Assembly: GCA_030145595.1 (NCBI GenBank)
Contig: JAQYVG010000124.1
Location: 1-9,708, forward strand
Direction of reading: 5' to 3'
Length of the DNA: 9,708 nucleotides
Source: Desulfobacterales bacterium
GTDB taxonomy: Bacteria; Desulfobacterota; Desulfobacteria; Desulfobacterales; UBA11574
The position numbers and the translations under genes are program-made. Under the pieces are notes generated by a model. It searched no databases. It had not been told where the DNA came from and was given only the letters and a program-made list of their open reading frames with translations. Positions 1 through 6,453 of this stretch are shown piece by piece (the stretch's first letter is position 1; each line of letters starts with the position of its first letter).

Positions 1-72
1 GCCATACGGACTATATTAAGCGTTGCCTCTGGCAAGGTAAAGAAACGCCATGTCCTTGAAATTTTAGAATGA
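1..72 (+). CDS. possible 3' end of an upstream gene (partial)
   Basis: The first frame is open from the window edge to a TGA at 70-72 and would encode the last 23 residues of a protein, rich in Lys, Val and Ile (ending HVLEILE). A second frame, open to a TGA at 57-59, would give an 18-residue tail, so the choice of frame is not secure. I do not recognise the family from this fragment. The only support is that the frame runs in from the edge and ends just before a non-coding, hairpin-rich spacer. It could equally be non-coding. Confidence 0.2.
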   Translation, partial: AIRTILSVASGKVKKRHVLEILE

Positions 73-184
73 TCTCGTGGGGGAAAAGGCCCCCCAAAGT
101 GGTGATTAGGGTTTGTTATCTTCAATTGACTCAGTTAGTTTGCACGTATTATGGAGTTTTATTCATTAGTATCGTTGCCTTGTG

Positions 185-213
185 TTGACAAAGAGCCTGC
201 TCTTGGCTTAAGT
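185..213 (+). promoter_or_regulatory. candidate hisD promoter with palindromic spacer
   Basis: A consensus TTGACA at 185-190 is followed after 17 bp by a weak -10 candidate, TTAAGT (208-213). The spacer holds the interrupted palindrome AAGAGC-CT-GCTCTT (191-204), exactly where a repressor operator could sit. The -10 is poor, so this is a candidate only; it lies about 130 bp before the preferred hisD start. Confidence 0.3.
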
Positions 214-264
214 CTTTATTTACCAACTCAATTGAGCAAAAAAGCTTAATTGAAAGTTGTCATA

Positions 265-325
265 AATTTCTTTTTTGAGTTCCGCTTTAGCGGGACGTTA
301 TATAAAATCGCGCAGCGATTTTATG
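265..325 (+). repeat. double-hairpin intergenic repeat, copy 1
   Basis: This roughly 61-bp element has two stem-loops. The first is CCGC-TTTA-GCGG (282-293). The second has perfect 10-bp arms, ATAAAATCGC (302-311) and GCGATTTTAT (315-324), with a 3-nt loop. A close copy lies at 3546-3608 in the opposite orientation and matches along nearly the whole length by eye. The element ends one base before the first possible hisD ATG. It resembles REP- or MITE-like dispersed hairpin elements. Its 3' stem, with an A-run before and a T-run after, could terminate transcription in either direction. Confidence 0.8.
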
Positions 326-341
326 AATGGAATTTAGCCCT

Positions 342-1640
342 ATGAAAATCTACAAGTATCCTTCCAAATCGGCCGACAAGAGGGTCGCTTCCATAGTAAA
401 TCGCGGTTTTGACGTTAAGAAAAAAGATGTCGCTTACGTTACGCGTATCCTGGAAGATGTAAAAAAGAACGGCGACAAGGCCCTGATTCAGTATGCCCGG
501 CAATTTGACAGTCCGCGCTTGACCATCGCAGCGCTCAAGGTGACATCCGGGGAAATCGAGGCCGCCGGTAAAAGCGTGGAACGGTCCTTTAAACGCGCTT
601 TGAATCGTGCTGCCAGTCAAATCGAAGCCTATCACCGGCAGCAGCTAAGCAACTCCTGGATCAATACTCAAAGACCCGGCACGCTTTTGGGGCAGATCGT
701 GACACCCGTTGATACCGCCGGGGTGTACGTACCCGGCGGCAAAGGTGGAGAGACCCCCCTGGTCTCTTCGGTGTTGATGGGTGCTATTCCGGCCAAAATC
801 GCCGGTGTTCGGCATGTTGTCATGGTAACGCCGCCGACCAGGGACGGCTCGGTGAATCCCCATCTGCTGGCGGCCGCCCGCAAGGTCGGAGTTGATGCTG
901 TTTACAAGGTCGGGAGCGCCTGGGCGATTGCCGCCCTGGCCTACGGTACCGAGGCGATTCCTAAGGTCGATGTCATTGTCGGACCTGGCAACATTTATGT
1001 TACCCTTGCCAAAAAGATTGTGGCCGGTACGGTGGGAATCGATATGCTCGCCGGTCCCAGCGAGATCCTGGTCATTGCCGACAGCACGGCCAACCCTGCC
1101 TTTATTGCAGCAGACCTGCTTTCCCAGGCCGAACATGATACGATGGCCTCTGCCATTCTTGTAACGGATTCCCAGGCAGTGGCCGAAGGAGTCGCTTATG
1201 CCGTCAAGGAACAGCTTGAAAATCTGGCGCGCAGAGAGACCGCCGCAGAATCACTTGAAAAATTCGGTGCCATCCTGATAGTGCCCAACCTTGAAGCCGC
1301 TTTTGAATTGTCAAACCGGATCGCACCGGAGCATCTTGAGCTGCACGTCAAAGATCCCTTTGCCTATATAGGCCGGATTCGCAATGCCGGGGCTGTTTTT
1401 ATGGGTGAATATACACCGGAGCCTGTTGGCGATTATGTTGCCGGCCCTAACCATGTGCTGCCGACTGCCGGTACGGCCAGATTTTCCTCCGCTCTTGCGG
1501 TGGACAACTTTGTCAAAAAGACGAGCCTGATCCACTATTCCAGAAAAGCCTTCAAAAGAGAAGCCCGGGATATTATCCGCCTGGCGGAAATCGAGGGGTT
1601 GGATGCCCATGCCAATGCGGTGAAGATACGGTTAAAATAA
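342..1640 (+). CDS. hisD: histidinol dehydrogenase HisD
   Basis: This zinc enzyme catalyses the last two steps of histidine synthesis, oxidising L-histidinol to L-histidine with two NAD+ in the cytoplasm. Numbered from the ATG at 342 (432 residues, usual family length), it has the GGETP-SSVLM substrate loop, VGPGNIYV, AGPSE, the metal ligands Gln262 and His265 (SQAEHD), the catalytic Glu330-His331 (APEHLE), Asp364 (VGDYVAGPNH) and His423 (DAHANAV). These lie 3-4 positions from the known E. coli residues. An in-frame ATG at 327 would add five residues but abuts the upstream repeat and has no ribosome-binding site. The 342 start has a GGA about 10 nt upstream, so I prefer it without being certain. 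No other his gene is in the window, so hisD stands apart from a his operon here. Confidence 0.97.
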   Translation: MKIYKYPSKSADKRVASIVNRGFDVKKKDVAYVTRILEDVKKNGDKALIQYARQFDSPRLTIAALKVTSGEIEAAGKSVERSFKRALNRAASQIEAYHRQQLSNSWINTQRPGTLLGQIVTPVDTAGVYVPGGKGGETPLVSSVLMGAIPAKIAGVRHVVMVTPPTRDGSVNPHLLAAARKVGVDAVYKVGSAWAIAALAYGTEAIPKVDVIVGPGNIYVTLAKKIVAGTVGIDMLAGPSEILVIADSTANPAFIAADLLSQAEHDTMASAILVTDSQAVAEGVAYAVKEQLENLARRETAAESLEKFGAILIVPNLEAAFELSNRIAPEHLELHVKDPFAYIGRIRNAGAVFMGEYTPEPVGDYVAGPNHVLPTAGTARFSSALAVDNFVKKTSLIHYSRKAFKREARDIIRLAEIEGLDAHANAVKIRLK

Positions 1641-1645
1641 TAGTA

Positions 1646-1692
1646 TCCCGCCATGTGGATACTTTTTACCCATATGGGTTGATTTGGCGGGA
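1646..1692 (+). terminator. hairpin after hisD, possible terminator
   Basis: Perfect 8-bp arms TCCCGCCA (1646-1653) and TGGCGGGA (1685-1692) begin five bases after the hisD stop. They enclose a second palindrome, ACCCATATGGGT (1668-1679). A T-run appears only at 1704-1709, about 11 nt past the stem, so termination would be weak. The structure may instead be a 3'-end stabilising hairpin. Confidence 0.35.
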
Positions 1693-1756
1693 AGTGCTGG
1701 ATATTTTTTAACCATCCTCGGTGTTGCCTGGCCCCAAAATCAATATATTTTCGGCA

Positions 1757-1811
1757 ATCAAAAATTGATGTTTCGAAAATTGTTAAATTGATTCAACTGG
1801 ATACATGTTGA
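1757..1811 (+). promoter_or_regulatory. candidate activator sites upstream of the sigma-54 promoter
   Basis: Three TTGAT words (1765, 1788, 1808) are spaced 23 and 20 bp apart, about two helical turns. Two lie in small inverted repeats: ATCAA-AAA-TTGAT (1757-1769) and TCAAC-N9-GTTGA (1793-1811). They sit roughly 50 to 100 bp before the expected start site, a plausible place for an enhancer-binding protein of the NtrC class. The region is AT-rich, so chance occurrence is possible. Confidence 0.25.
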
Positions 1812-1831
1812 TATTTTATGGGGCAACCCTG

Positions 1832-1847
1832 TGGCACGCGGATTGCG
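1832..1847 (+). promoter_or_regulatory. sigma-54 (RpoN) promoter of the protease gene
   Basis: TGGCACG (1832-1838), four bases, then TTGC (1843-1846) matches the RpoN consensus TGGCACG-N4-TTGC, with the required 10 bp between the invariant GG and GC. Transcription would start near 1858 and give a leader of about 220 nt before the protease ATG at 2078. Sigma-54 promoters depend on an ATP-hydrolysing activator, so the downstream protease is probably induced by a dedicated signal. Confidence 0.7.
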
Positions 1848-2064
1848 TAATGTCATCAGAAAACGAAGTTTAACGCAGTTAGTGTTTATCCAGGAATGAG
1901 GATTTTTGTTCAAGATCACTTGTCCCGGCGTAGCCTTCAGGCGAAGATGGAAGATTGGGCAAAAAGACCATTTATGGATGGACACTAGTAAGGGATCTGG
2001 CAATAATAAATTATGTGCTTATATTATTGAACGGTTATATATAGAAACAAAAATTTTAGGCGAA
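1848..2064 (+). other. long 5' leader of the protease gene, no gene seen
   Basis: No convincing coding sequence is present. A frame opened by TTG at 1906 reads into the protease gene out of frame and has no ribosome-binding site. The stretch 1920-1950, with GGCGTAGCC and GGCGAAG words, is GC-rich in an otherwise AT-rich leader and reads like part of a dispersed intergenic repeat. No second copy is in this window to prove that. Confidence 0.45.
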
Positions 2065-2077
2065 AAGGAGCGTGCCA

Positions 2078-3538
2078 ATGAAACTAACGACAACGAGAAA
2101 ACATTCTACTCGTGGAAAGAGCTTTACAGCATTGATTTTACTGGCTGCCGGATTACTGGCGATCTCAGGTTTATTTTCAGCATCAGGGGTTGAGGCCGCA
2201 GCCGGCAGTCTTGCAAAGACACCCGCAAGTTTCAGCCAACTGGCTGAAATGGCCAGCCCGTCCGTGGTCAACATCCGGACGGTAAAAACCATCCAGGGCG
2301 GCGGCCGCGTGTTCCGTCATTTCCAAGGCCCCCGGGGCAAGGACGATCCCATGCAGGATTTTTTTAAAAAGTTCTTTGGTGAGAACCACCCGCGTGACTT
2401 TAAACAGCGCAGCCTGGGATCAGGATTTATCATCGGCAAAGACGGCTATATCGTAACGAACAATCACGTTGTTGAAAACGCAGACAAAATTGAAGTGATA
2501 CTCAAAAATGAGAAAGAGTATGAAGCTGAAATCATCGGGCGAGACCCCAATACGGATTTGGCATTGATCAAGATCAAATCAAGGAACAACCTTCCCGAGC
2601 TTAAATTCGGAGATTCCGACGCACTCAAAGTCGGCCAGTGGGTGATGGCCATCGGAAACCCCTTTGGTCTGGACAATACCGTAACTGCCGGGATAGTCAG
2701 TGCCAAAGGGAGGGTTATCGGATCAGGCCCTTATGATGATTTTATCCAGACTGATGCGTCCATCAATCCCGGCAACAGCGGAGGCCCGCTGCTCAACATG
2801 CAAGGTGAGGTAATAGGTATCAATACGGCCATTATAGCCAGCGGACAGGGAATCGGGTTTGCCATTCCAGTTAATATGGCCAAGGAAGTCATTGATCAGC
2901 TCCGGCAAAGTGGAGAGGTAACCCGTGGCTGGCTCGGTGTAGGCATCCAGGAACTCAGCCCGGAGGTCGCCGAGTACTATGGCATAGAAGAAAAAAAAGG
3001 TGTCCTGGTTACGGAAGTTTTCCCGGGAGATCCTGCTGATTTAGCCGGCCTCGAGATCAGAGACATAATTGTTGCCATCAACGGTAAGCAGGTTGAGTCC
3101 ACTCGCGATCTCACCAGAACTGTTGCAGGTATCGGCGTGGGCGAAACGGCTAAAATTAAAGTGCTGCGAGGCGGCAAAACCAAAACATTGAAAGCCAAGA
3201 TCGCCAAGAGAGAAGATAAAAAAATTATGGCTCAGCAAAGCCGCAAGGAAGACCAGGACAAACTTGGTATCCGAGTGAAGGAATTGACGCCTGAAATGGC
3301 GCGACGATATAGCGTTAAAGAGGGTGAAGGCGTAATTGTAACAGGCGTTGGCTCGGGCAGTAAGGCGGCAACCGCGGGATTGAGGGTCGGCGATTTGATT
3401 AAAGAAGTCAATCACCGGCCCATAAAGTCGGCTAACGATCTTAATAAAACCATAGACGCCGTCAAGGAAGGCGAATCCATCAATATATTCATCCGGCGAC
3501 CAAATCGGGGGTTTTTGGTTATTAAACTAACAAAGTAG
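2078..3538 (+). CDS. degP: Do-family periplasmic serine protease (DegP/HtrA/MucD type)
   Basis: This is an envelope protease and chaperone that degrades or refolds damaged exported proteins. Starting at ATG 2078 (486 residues), it has a basic N-terminus, a hydrophobic stretch at about 17-36 and a likely signal-peptidase site after VEA (about 40). The trypsin-like domain has the catalytic triad His130 (TNNHVV), Asp160 (NTDLALIKI) and Ser234 (NPGNSGGPL). Two PDZ domains follow, about 283-375 (opening RGWLGVGIQ) and about 395-486. A GTG at 2072 is in frame, but AAGGAG at 2065-2070 is one base from it and seven from the ATG, which decides for the ATG. One trypsin plus two PDZ domains is the DegP/DegQ/MucD plan; DegS has one PDZ and a membrane anchor. 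A sigma-54 promoter upstream suggests induction by an enhancer-binding protein rather than sigma-E. Confidence 0.95.
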   Translation: MKLTTTRKHSTRGKSFTALILLAAGLLAISGLFSASGVEAAAGSLAKTPASFSQLAEMASPSVVNIRTVKTIQGGGRVFRHFQGPRGKDDPMQDFFKKFFGENHPRDFKQRSLGSGFIIGKDGYIVTNNHVVENADKIEVILKNEKEYEAEIIGRDPNTDLALIKIKSRNNLPELKFGDSDALKVGQWVMAIGNPFGLDNTVTAGIVSAKGRVIGSGPYDDFIQTDASINPGNSGGPLLNMQGEVIGINTAIIASGQGIGFAIPVNMAKEVIDQLRQSGEVTRGWLGVGIQELSPEVAEYYGIEEKKGVLVTEVFPGDPADLAGLEIRDIIVAINGKQVESTRDLTRTVAGIGVGETAKIKVLRGGKTKTLKAKIAKREDKKIMAQQSRKEDQDKLGIRVKELTPEMARRYSVKEGEGVIVTGVGSGSKAATAGLRVGDLIKEVNHRPIKSANDLNKTIDAVKEGESINIFIRRPNRGFLVIKLTK

Positions 3539-3545
3539 CACTAAT

Positions 3546-3608
3546 AATAAAATCGCATCGCGATTTTATGTAACGTACCGTTTAAAGCGGGACTTAAAAA
3601 AGGAAATT
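3546..3608 (-). repeat. double-hairpin intergenic repeat, copy 2 (inverted)
   Basis: Read on the - strand, this roughly 63-bp element matches the one at 265-325 along its length, with about a dozen differences. The perfect 10-bp stem ATAAAATCGC/GCGATTTTAT (3547-3556 and 3560-3569) is kept with a different 3-nt loop. The CCGC-TTTA-GCGG hairpin has decayed. Lying seven bases after the protease stop, with A-run before and T-run after the stem, it probably also serves as that gene's terminator. Confidence 0.8.
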
Positions 3609-3642
3609 CCTATACAATTGAATTGCAAAGGAGGGACCTAAA

Positions 3643-3846
3643 ATGGAAACAACAACATTTTCAATACCGAATATATCCTGCGGTCATTGCGTAAATAGTA
3701 TCACAAACGAGTTGGGTGAAATCGAGGGCGTGAAAAGTGTAGAGGGCGATCCCCAGAACAAAAGCGTTACCGTTGCATGGGAATCTCCGGTCACTCTGGA
3801 TCAGATTAAAGCGACCTTGGAAGAAATTAATTATCCGGCCGCATAA
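3643..3846 (+). CDS. copZ: CopZ-like copper chaperone (single HMA domain)
   Basis: A 67-residue cytoplasmic heavy-metal-associated domain protein that should bind Cu(I) and deliver it to CopA. The metal site is Cys13-Gly-His-Cys16, followed by a helix (VNSITNELGEIEGV) and the strand-helix pattern of the ferredoxin-like fold, ending in the family-typical YPAA. The Met usually two residues before the first Cys is Ile here (NISCGHC), a known variation among small CopZ proteins. AAGGAGG at 3628-3634 sits 8 nt before the ATG, a strong ribosome-binding site. The gene lies 78 bp before copA in the same direction, so the two are probably one copper-homeostasis unit. A TATACA at 3611-3616 is a possible -10, but no good -35 and no CueR- or CsoR-type operator is visible. 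Confidence 0.9.
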   Translation: METTTFSIPNISCGHCVNSITNELGEIEGVKSVEGDPQNKSVTVAWESPVTLDQIKATLEEINYPAA

Positions 3847-3849
3847 TAT

Positions 3850-3879
3850 TGATGAATTCGTCAAAAGTCGAATTCATCA
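3850..3879 (+). terminator. hairpin between copZ and copA
   Basis: Perfect 11-bp arms, TGATGAATTCG (3850-3860) and CGAATTCATCA (3869-3879), enclose an 8-nt loop and start three bases after the copZ stop. GTTTTAAGTTTTAAG follows, a broken T-run. It could act as a leaky terminator making more chaperone than ATPase message, or as a block to 3' decay that stabilises the copZ message. Confidence 0.5.
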
Positions 3880-3924
3880 CGTTTTAAGTTTTAAGATTTA
3901 AGTGTTAGGTCAGGTGTTAAACAC

Positions 3925-6372
3925 ATGGCTAATCAGACAATCACATTGCCGATTGGCGGCATGACCTGTGCCAACTGTGCCGCCAACATCGAACGCGGTT
4001 TAAAAAAGCTTGATGGCGTCAAAGACGCAAACGTCAACTTTGCAACTGAACGGGCTGCGGTTGCTTTCGACCATAAGGCGCTGCATGCCAAGGATATAGT
4101 AGCAAATATCCAGGGTTCTGGTTTTACGGTAGCAACCGGCAAGGTGGAATTTCCTGTTACCGGGATGACCTGCGCCAACTGTGCTGCCAACATCGAAAGA
4201 GCCTTAAACAAGAAGACGCCCGGAGTTATCACTGCCTCCGTCAACTTTGCCACGGAACGAGTTACAGTTGAATATGTTCCGGCACTGGCAACCGTTGATA
4301 ATATCATCGCGTCTATAGAAAAAGCCGGCTATAGTGCCATTGCGCCGGATGATACCCTTGACGAAGAAGATGCCGAACAGGCGGCACGCCGTGTGGAAAT
4401 AAAAGACCAGACGCGCAAGTTTGTCATTGGCCTTTTATTTACCGTTCCTCTGTTCGTTTTAAGCATGGCCCGCGACTTTAACCTGGTAGGCGCCTGGAGC
4501 CATGCTGCCTGGATAAACTGGCTTTTTTTGGCTCTGGCCACGCCGGTCCAGTTTTACACCGGTTGGGATTATTACGTGGGCGGGTTTAAAAGCCTGAAAA
4601 ACAGAAGCGCCAACATGGATGTTCTGGTAGCCATGGGGTCATCGGTGGCCTACTTTTACTCCTTTGCGGTTCTTATAACACCTTCTTTGGGCCAACACGT
4701 CTATTTTGAAACATCGGCCGTCATCATCACCCTGATCAAGCTGGGCAAGATGCTGGAGTCCCGCACCAAAGGAAGAACCGGCGGCGCCATCCGCAAACTG
4801 ATGGGGCTGCGCCCCAAGACCGCTACGATCATCGCCGACGGAGTCGAAAAAGAGATTGCCTTAACCCGGGTCAAAAAGGATGACATTGTCGTTGTCAGAC
4901 CAGGGGAACGTATTCCGGTAGACGGCGTTATCCTTGAAGGTGCATCGGCGGTGGATGAATCGATGCTGAGCGGTGAGCCGCTTCCGGTCGACAAACAGGC
5001 CGGTGACATGGTTGTCGGCGGAACCATCAACGGCCAAGGCTTGTTAAGATTTACCGCCACACGCATCGGCAAGGACACCGCCCTGGCCCAGATCATAAGG
5101 CTGGTTCAGGAAGCCCAGGGCAGCAAAGCACCCATCCAGGCCCTGGCCGACCGGGTAGCGGCGATCTTTGTGCCTGCGGTGATCGCCATCGCCCTGGTTA
5201 CCTTTGCCCTGTGGTGGGGAATTACCGGCGAGTTTGTACCGGCCATGATTCGGCTGGTGGCCGTATTGGTAATTGCCTGTCCCTGCGCGCTGGGGTTGGC
5301 AACGCCTACCGCCATAATGGCCGGCACCGGCAAAGGCGCTGAAAAAGGTGTTTTGTTTAAAACCAGCCAAGCCCTGGAAATGGCCACAAAGTTAGATACC
5401 ATCGTGCTGGACAAAACCGGAACCATTACCATGGGGAAACCGTCTGTCGTGGATGTCATCCCTTTGAGCCCTGTATGTGAAACCGAAGATCGGCTTTTAA
5501 AAATAGGTGCTTCCGTTGAACAGGGATCCGAACACCCGCTGGGCAAATCCATCGTCAATGAGGCCCTCTCTCGAGGAATTGAACTTGCCGATCCTAAGGA
5601 TTTTAAAGCTTCCGGCGGCCTGGGCGTTCAGGCTACGATAAACGGCAGCTTTGTGCGCATCGGAAAGCCCAATTGGTTTCAGGAATTAGAAATCGACATT
5701 GCTAGCGTTCATGACCAGATCAGCGCCCTGCAATCTGAAGGCAAAACCGTTATGGTGGTGACGCAGGACCAACAGCTCGGCGGCTTAATTTCCGTATCAG
5801 ATACGCTGAAGCCGGAATCGAAAGAGGCCATACAACAGCTTCACAACCAGAATCTGGGAGTCGTTATGCTTACCGGGGACAATCTTCAGACTGCCCGGGC
5901 CATTGCCTCCCAGGTCGACATTGATGATATCCTGGCTGAGGTCCGCCCCGAAGAAAAATCGTCAACCGTTAAAAATTTGCAGGAAAAGGGCCAAAAGGTC
6001 GGAATGGTAGGGGACGGCATCAATGACGCCCCGGCCCTTGCCCAGGCCGACGTCGGCCTTGCCATCGGCACCGGAACTGATGTCGCCATTGAAACCGCCG
6101 ACGTCATCCTTTCCAGCGGAAGTTTGATCGGCGTTTCCCGGGCAATGTGGCTCAGCCGGGCCACCATGAAAACCGTCCGGCAAAATCTTTTTTTTGCGTT
6201 TCTTTATAATGCCCTGCTGATCCCGGTAGCCGCGGGAATTCTGGCGCCTTTTGATTTTTTTCCCATTTTTTTAAGACAGCTCCATCCTATTCTGGCGGCT
6301 CTGGCCATGGCGCTGAGCAGTATTTCCGTGGTGAGCAACAGCCTGCGGCTGTACAACGCCAAAACAGATTAA
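3925..6372 (+). CDS. copA: Cu(+)-exporting P1B-type ATPase CopA
   Basis: This inner-membrane pump exports Cu(I) from the cytoplasm using ATP. Of 815 residues, the N-terminus has two metal-binding HMA domains (MTCANC at 13-18 and 81-86). Eight membrane helices follow, beginning near 165. The actuator loop has SGE (349-351), the translocation helix CPC (452-454), phosphorylation Asp496 in DKTGT, nucleotide-domain His537-Pro538 (SEHPLG), TGDN (650-653) and the hinge GDGIND (696-701). YN (761-762) and MALSS (796-800) in the last two helices are the P1B-1 copper signature, which argues against Zn/Cd pumps. A weak AGG (3912-3914) lies about 10 nt before the ATG. The two HMA coding segments are nearly identical around the metal site (3961-3995 and 4165-4199 differ at 3 of 35 bases), indicating domain duplication or conversion. 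Silver may also be carried. Confidence 0.97.
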   Translation: MANQTITLPIGGMTCANCAANIERGLKKLDGVKDANVNFATERAAVAFDHKALHAKDIVANIQGSGFTVATGKVEFPVTGMTCANCAANIERALNKKTPGVITASVNFATERVTVEYVPALATVDNIIASIEKAGYSAIAPDDTLDEEDAEQAARRVEIKDQTRKFVIGLLFTVPLFVLSMARDFNLVGAWSHAAWINWLFLALATPVQFYTGWDYYVGGFKSLKNRSANMDVLVAMGSSVAYFYSFAVLITPSLGQHVYFETSAVIITLIKLGKMLESRTKGRTGGAIRKLMGLRPKTATIIADGVEKEIALTRVKKDDIVVVRPGERIPVDGVILEGASAVDESMLSGEPLPVDKQAGDMVVGGTINGQGLLRFTATRIGKDTALAQIIRLVQEAQGSKAPIQALADRVAAIFVPAVIAIALVTFALWWGITGEFVPAMIRLVAVLVIACPCALGLATPTAIMAGTGKGAEKGVLFKTSQALEMATKLDTIVLDKTGTITMGKPSVVDVIPLSPVCETEDRLLKIGASVEQGSEHPLGKSIVNEALSRGIELADPKDFKASGGLGVQATINGSFVRIGKPNWFQELEIDIASVHDQISALQSEGKTVMVVTQDQQLGGLISVSDTLKPESKEAIQQLHNQNLGVVMLTGDNLQTARAIASQVDIDDILAEVRPEEKSSTVKNLQEKGQKVGMVGDGINDAPALAQADVGLAIGTGTDVAIETADVILSSGSLIGVSRAMWLSRATMKTVRQNLFFAFLYNALLIPVAAGILAPFDFFPIFLRQLHPILAALAMALSSISVVSNSLRLYNAKTD

Positions 6373-6414
6373 CGGGCCTGATTCGTCCACTGACTGCGTT
6401 ATCAGGGGCTCGTG

Positions 6415-6426
6415 GTAGTATACTAC
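6415..6426. repeat. 12-bp perfect palindrome in the copA 3' spacer
   Basis: GTAGTATACTAC is a perfect palindrome in the 78-bp gap between two convergent genes. Its role is not clear; it could be a protein-binding site or part of a dispersed repeat. No second copy is in the window. Confidence 0.5.
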
Positions 6427-6431
6427 AACCG

Positions 6432-6453
6432 TAATCGAGTCAAAACTCGATTA
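6432..6453. terminator. bidirectional terminator candidate between convergent genes
   Basis: Perfect 9-bp arms TAATCGAGT (6432-6440) and ACTCGATTA (6445-6453) enclose the loop CAAA. The right arm includes the TAA stop of the - strand gene. It lies 60 bp after the copA stop, exactly where a shared terminator is expected. Neither side has a strong T-run, so efficiency is uncertain. Confidence 0.45.

Larger units (their letters stand above)
73..341. other. intergenic region upstream of hisD
   Basis: I see no gene here. A G-rich hairpin (TGGGGG at 78-83, CCCCCA at 91-96) has no T-run on either side and is not a convincing terminator. Three CAATTGA-like or AATTGA words follow (around 123-129, 229-235 and 247-253), one within the palindrome CTCAATTGAG at 227-236. 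A candidate promoter and a dispersed double-hairpin repeat are listed separately. The region is AT-rich compared with the flanking genes. Confidence 0.6.

Noticed and set aside
78..96. G-rich hairpin as terminator of an upstream gene
   Set aside because: Short stem with no T-run on either side; left as an unexplained hairpin.
327..341. Upstream in-frame ATG as the hisD start
   Set aside because: No ribosome-binding site, and it directly abuts the dispersed repeat; the ATG at 342 is better placed, though this is not certain.
645..1136. 163-codon open frame on the - strand inside hisD
   Set aside because: Antisense to the conserved HisD core; composition is typical of a shadow frame.
1906..2193. 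95-codon frame from a TTG before the protease gene
   Set aside because: No ribosome-binding site, overlaps the protease signal peptide out of frame, and spans a leader with no coding character.
3933..4307. 124-codon open frame on the - strand inside copA
   Set aside because: Antisense to the two CopA metal-binding domains; the + strand has all family motifs, and the frame is open only because of copA codon bias.
5106..5558. 150-codon open frame on the - strand inside copA
   Set aside because: Shadow of the CopA phosphorylation region; low-complexity Ser/Thr/Ala/Pro composition and no start signals.
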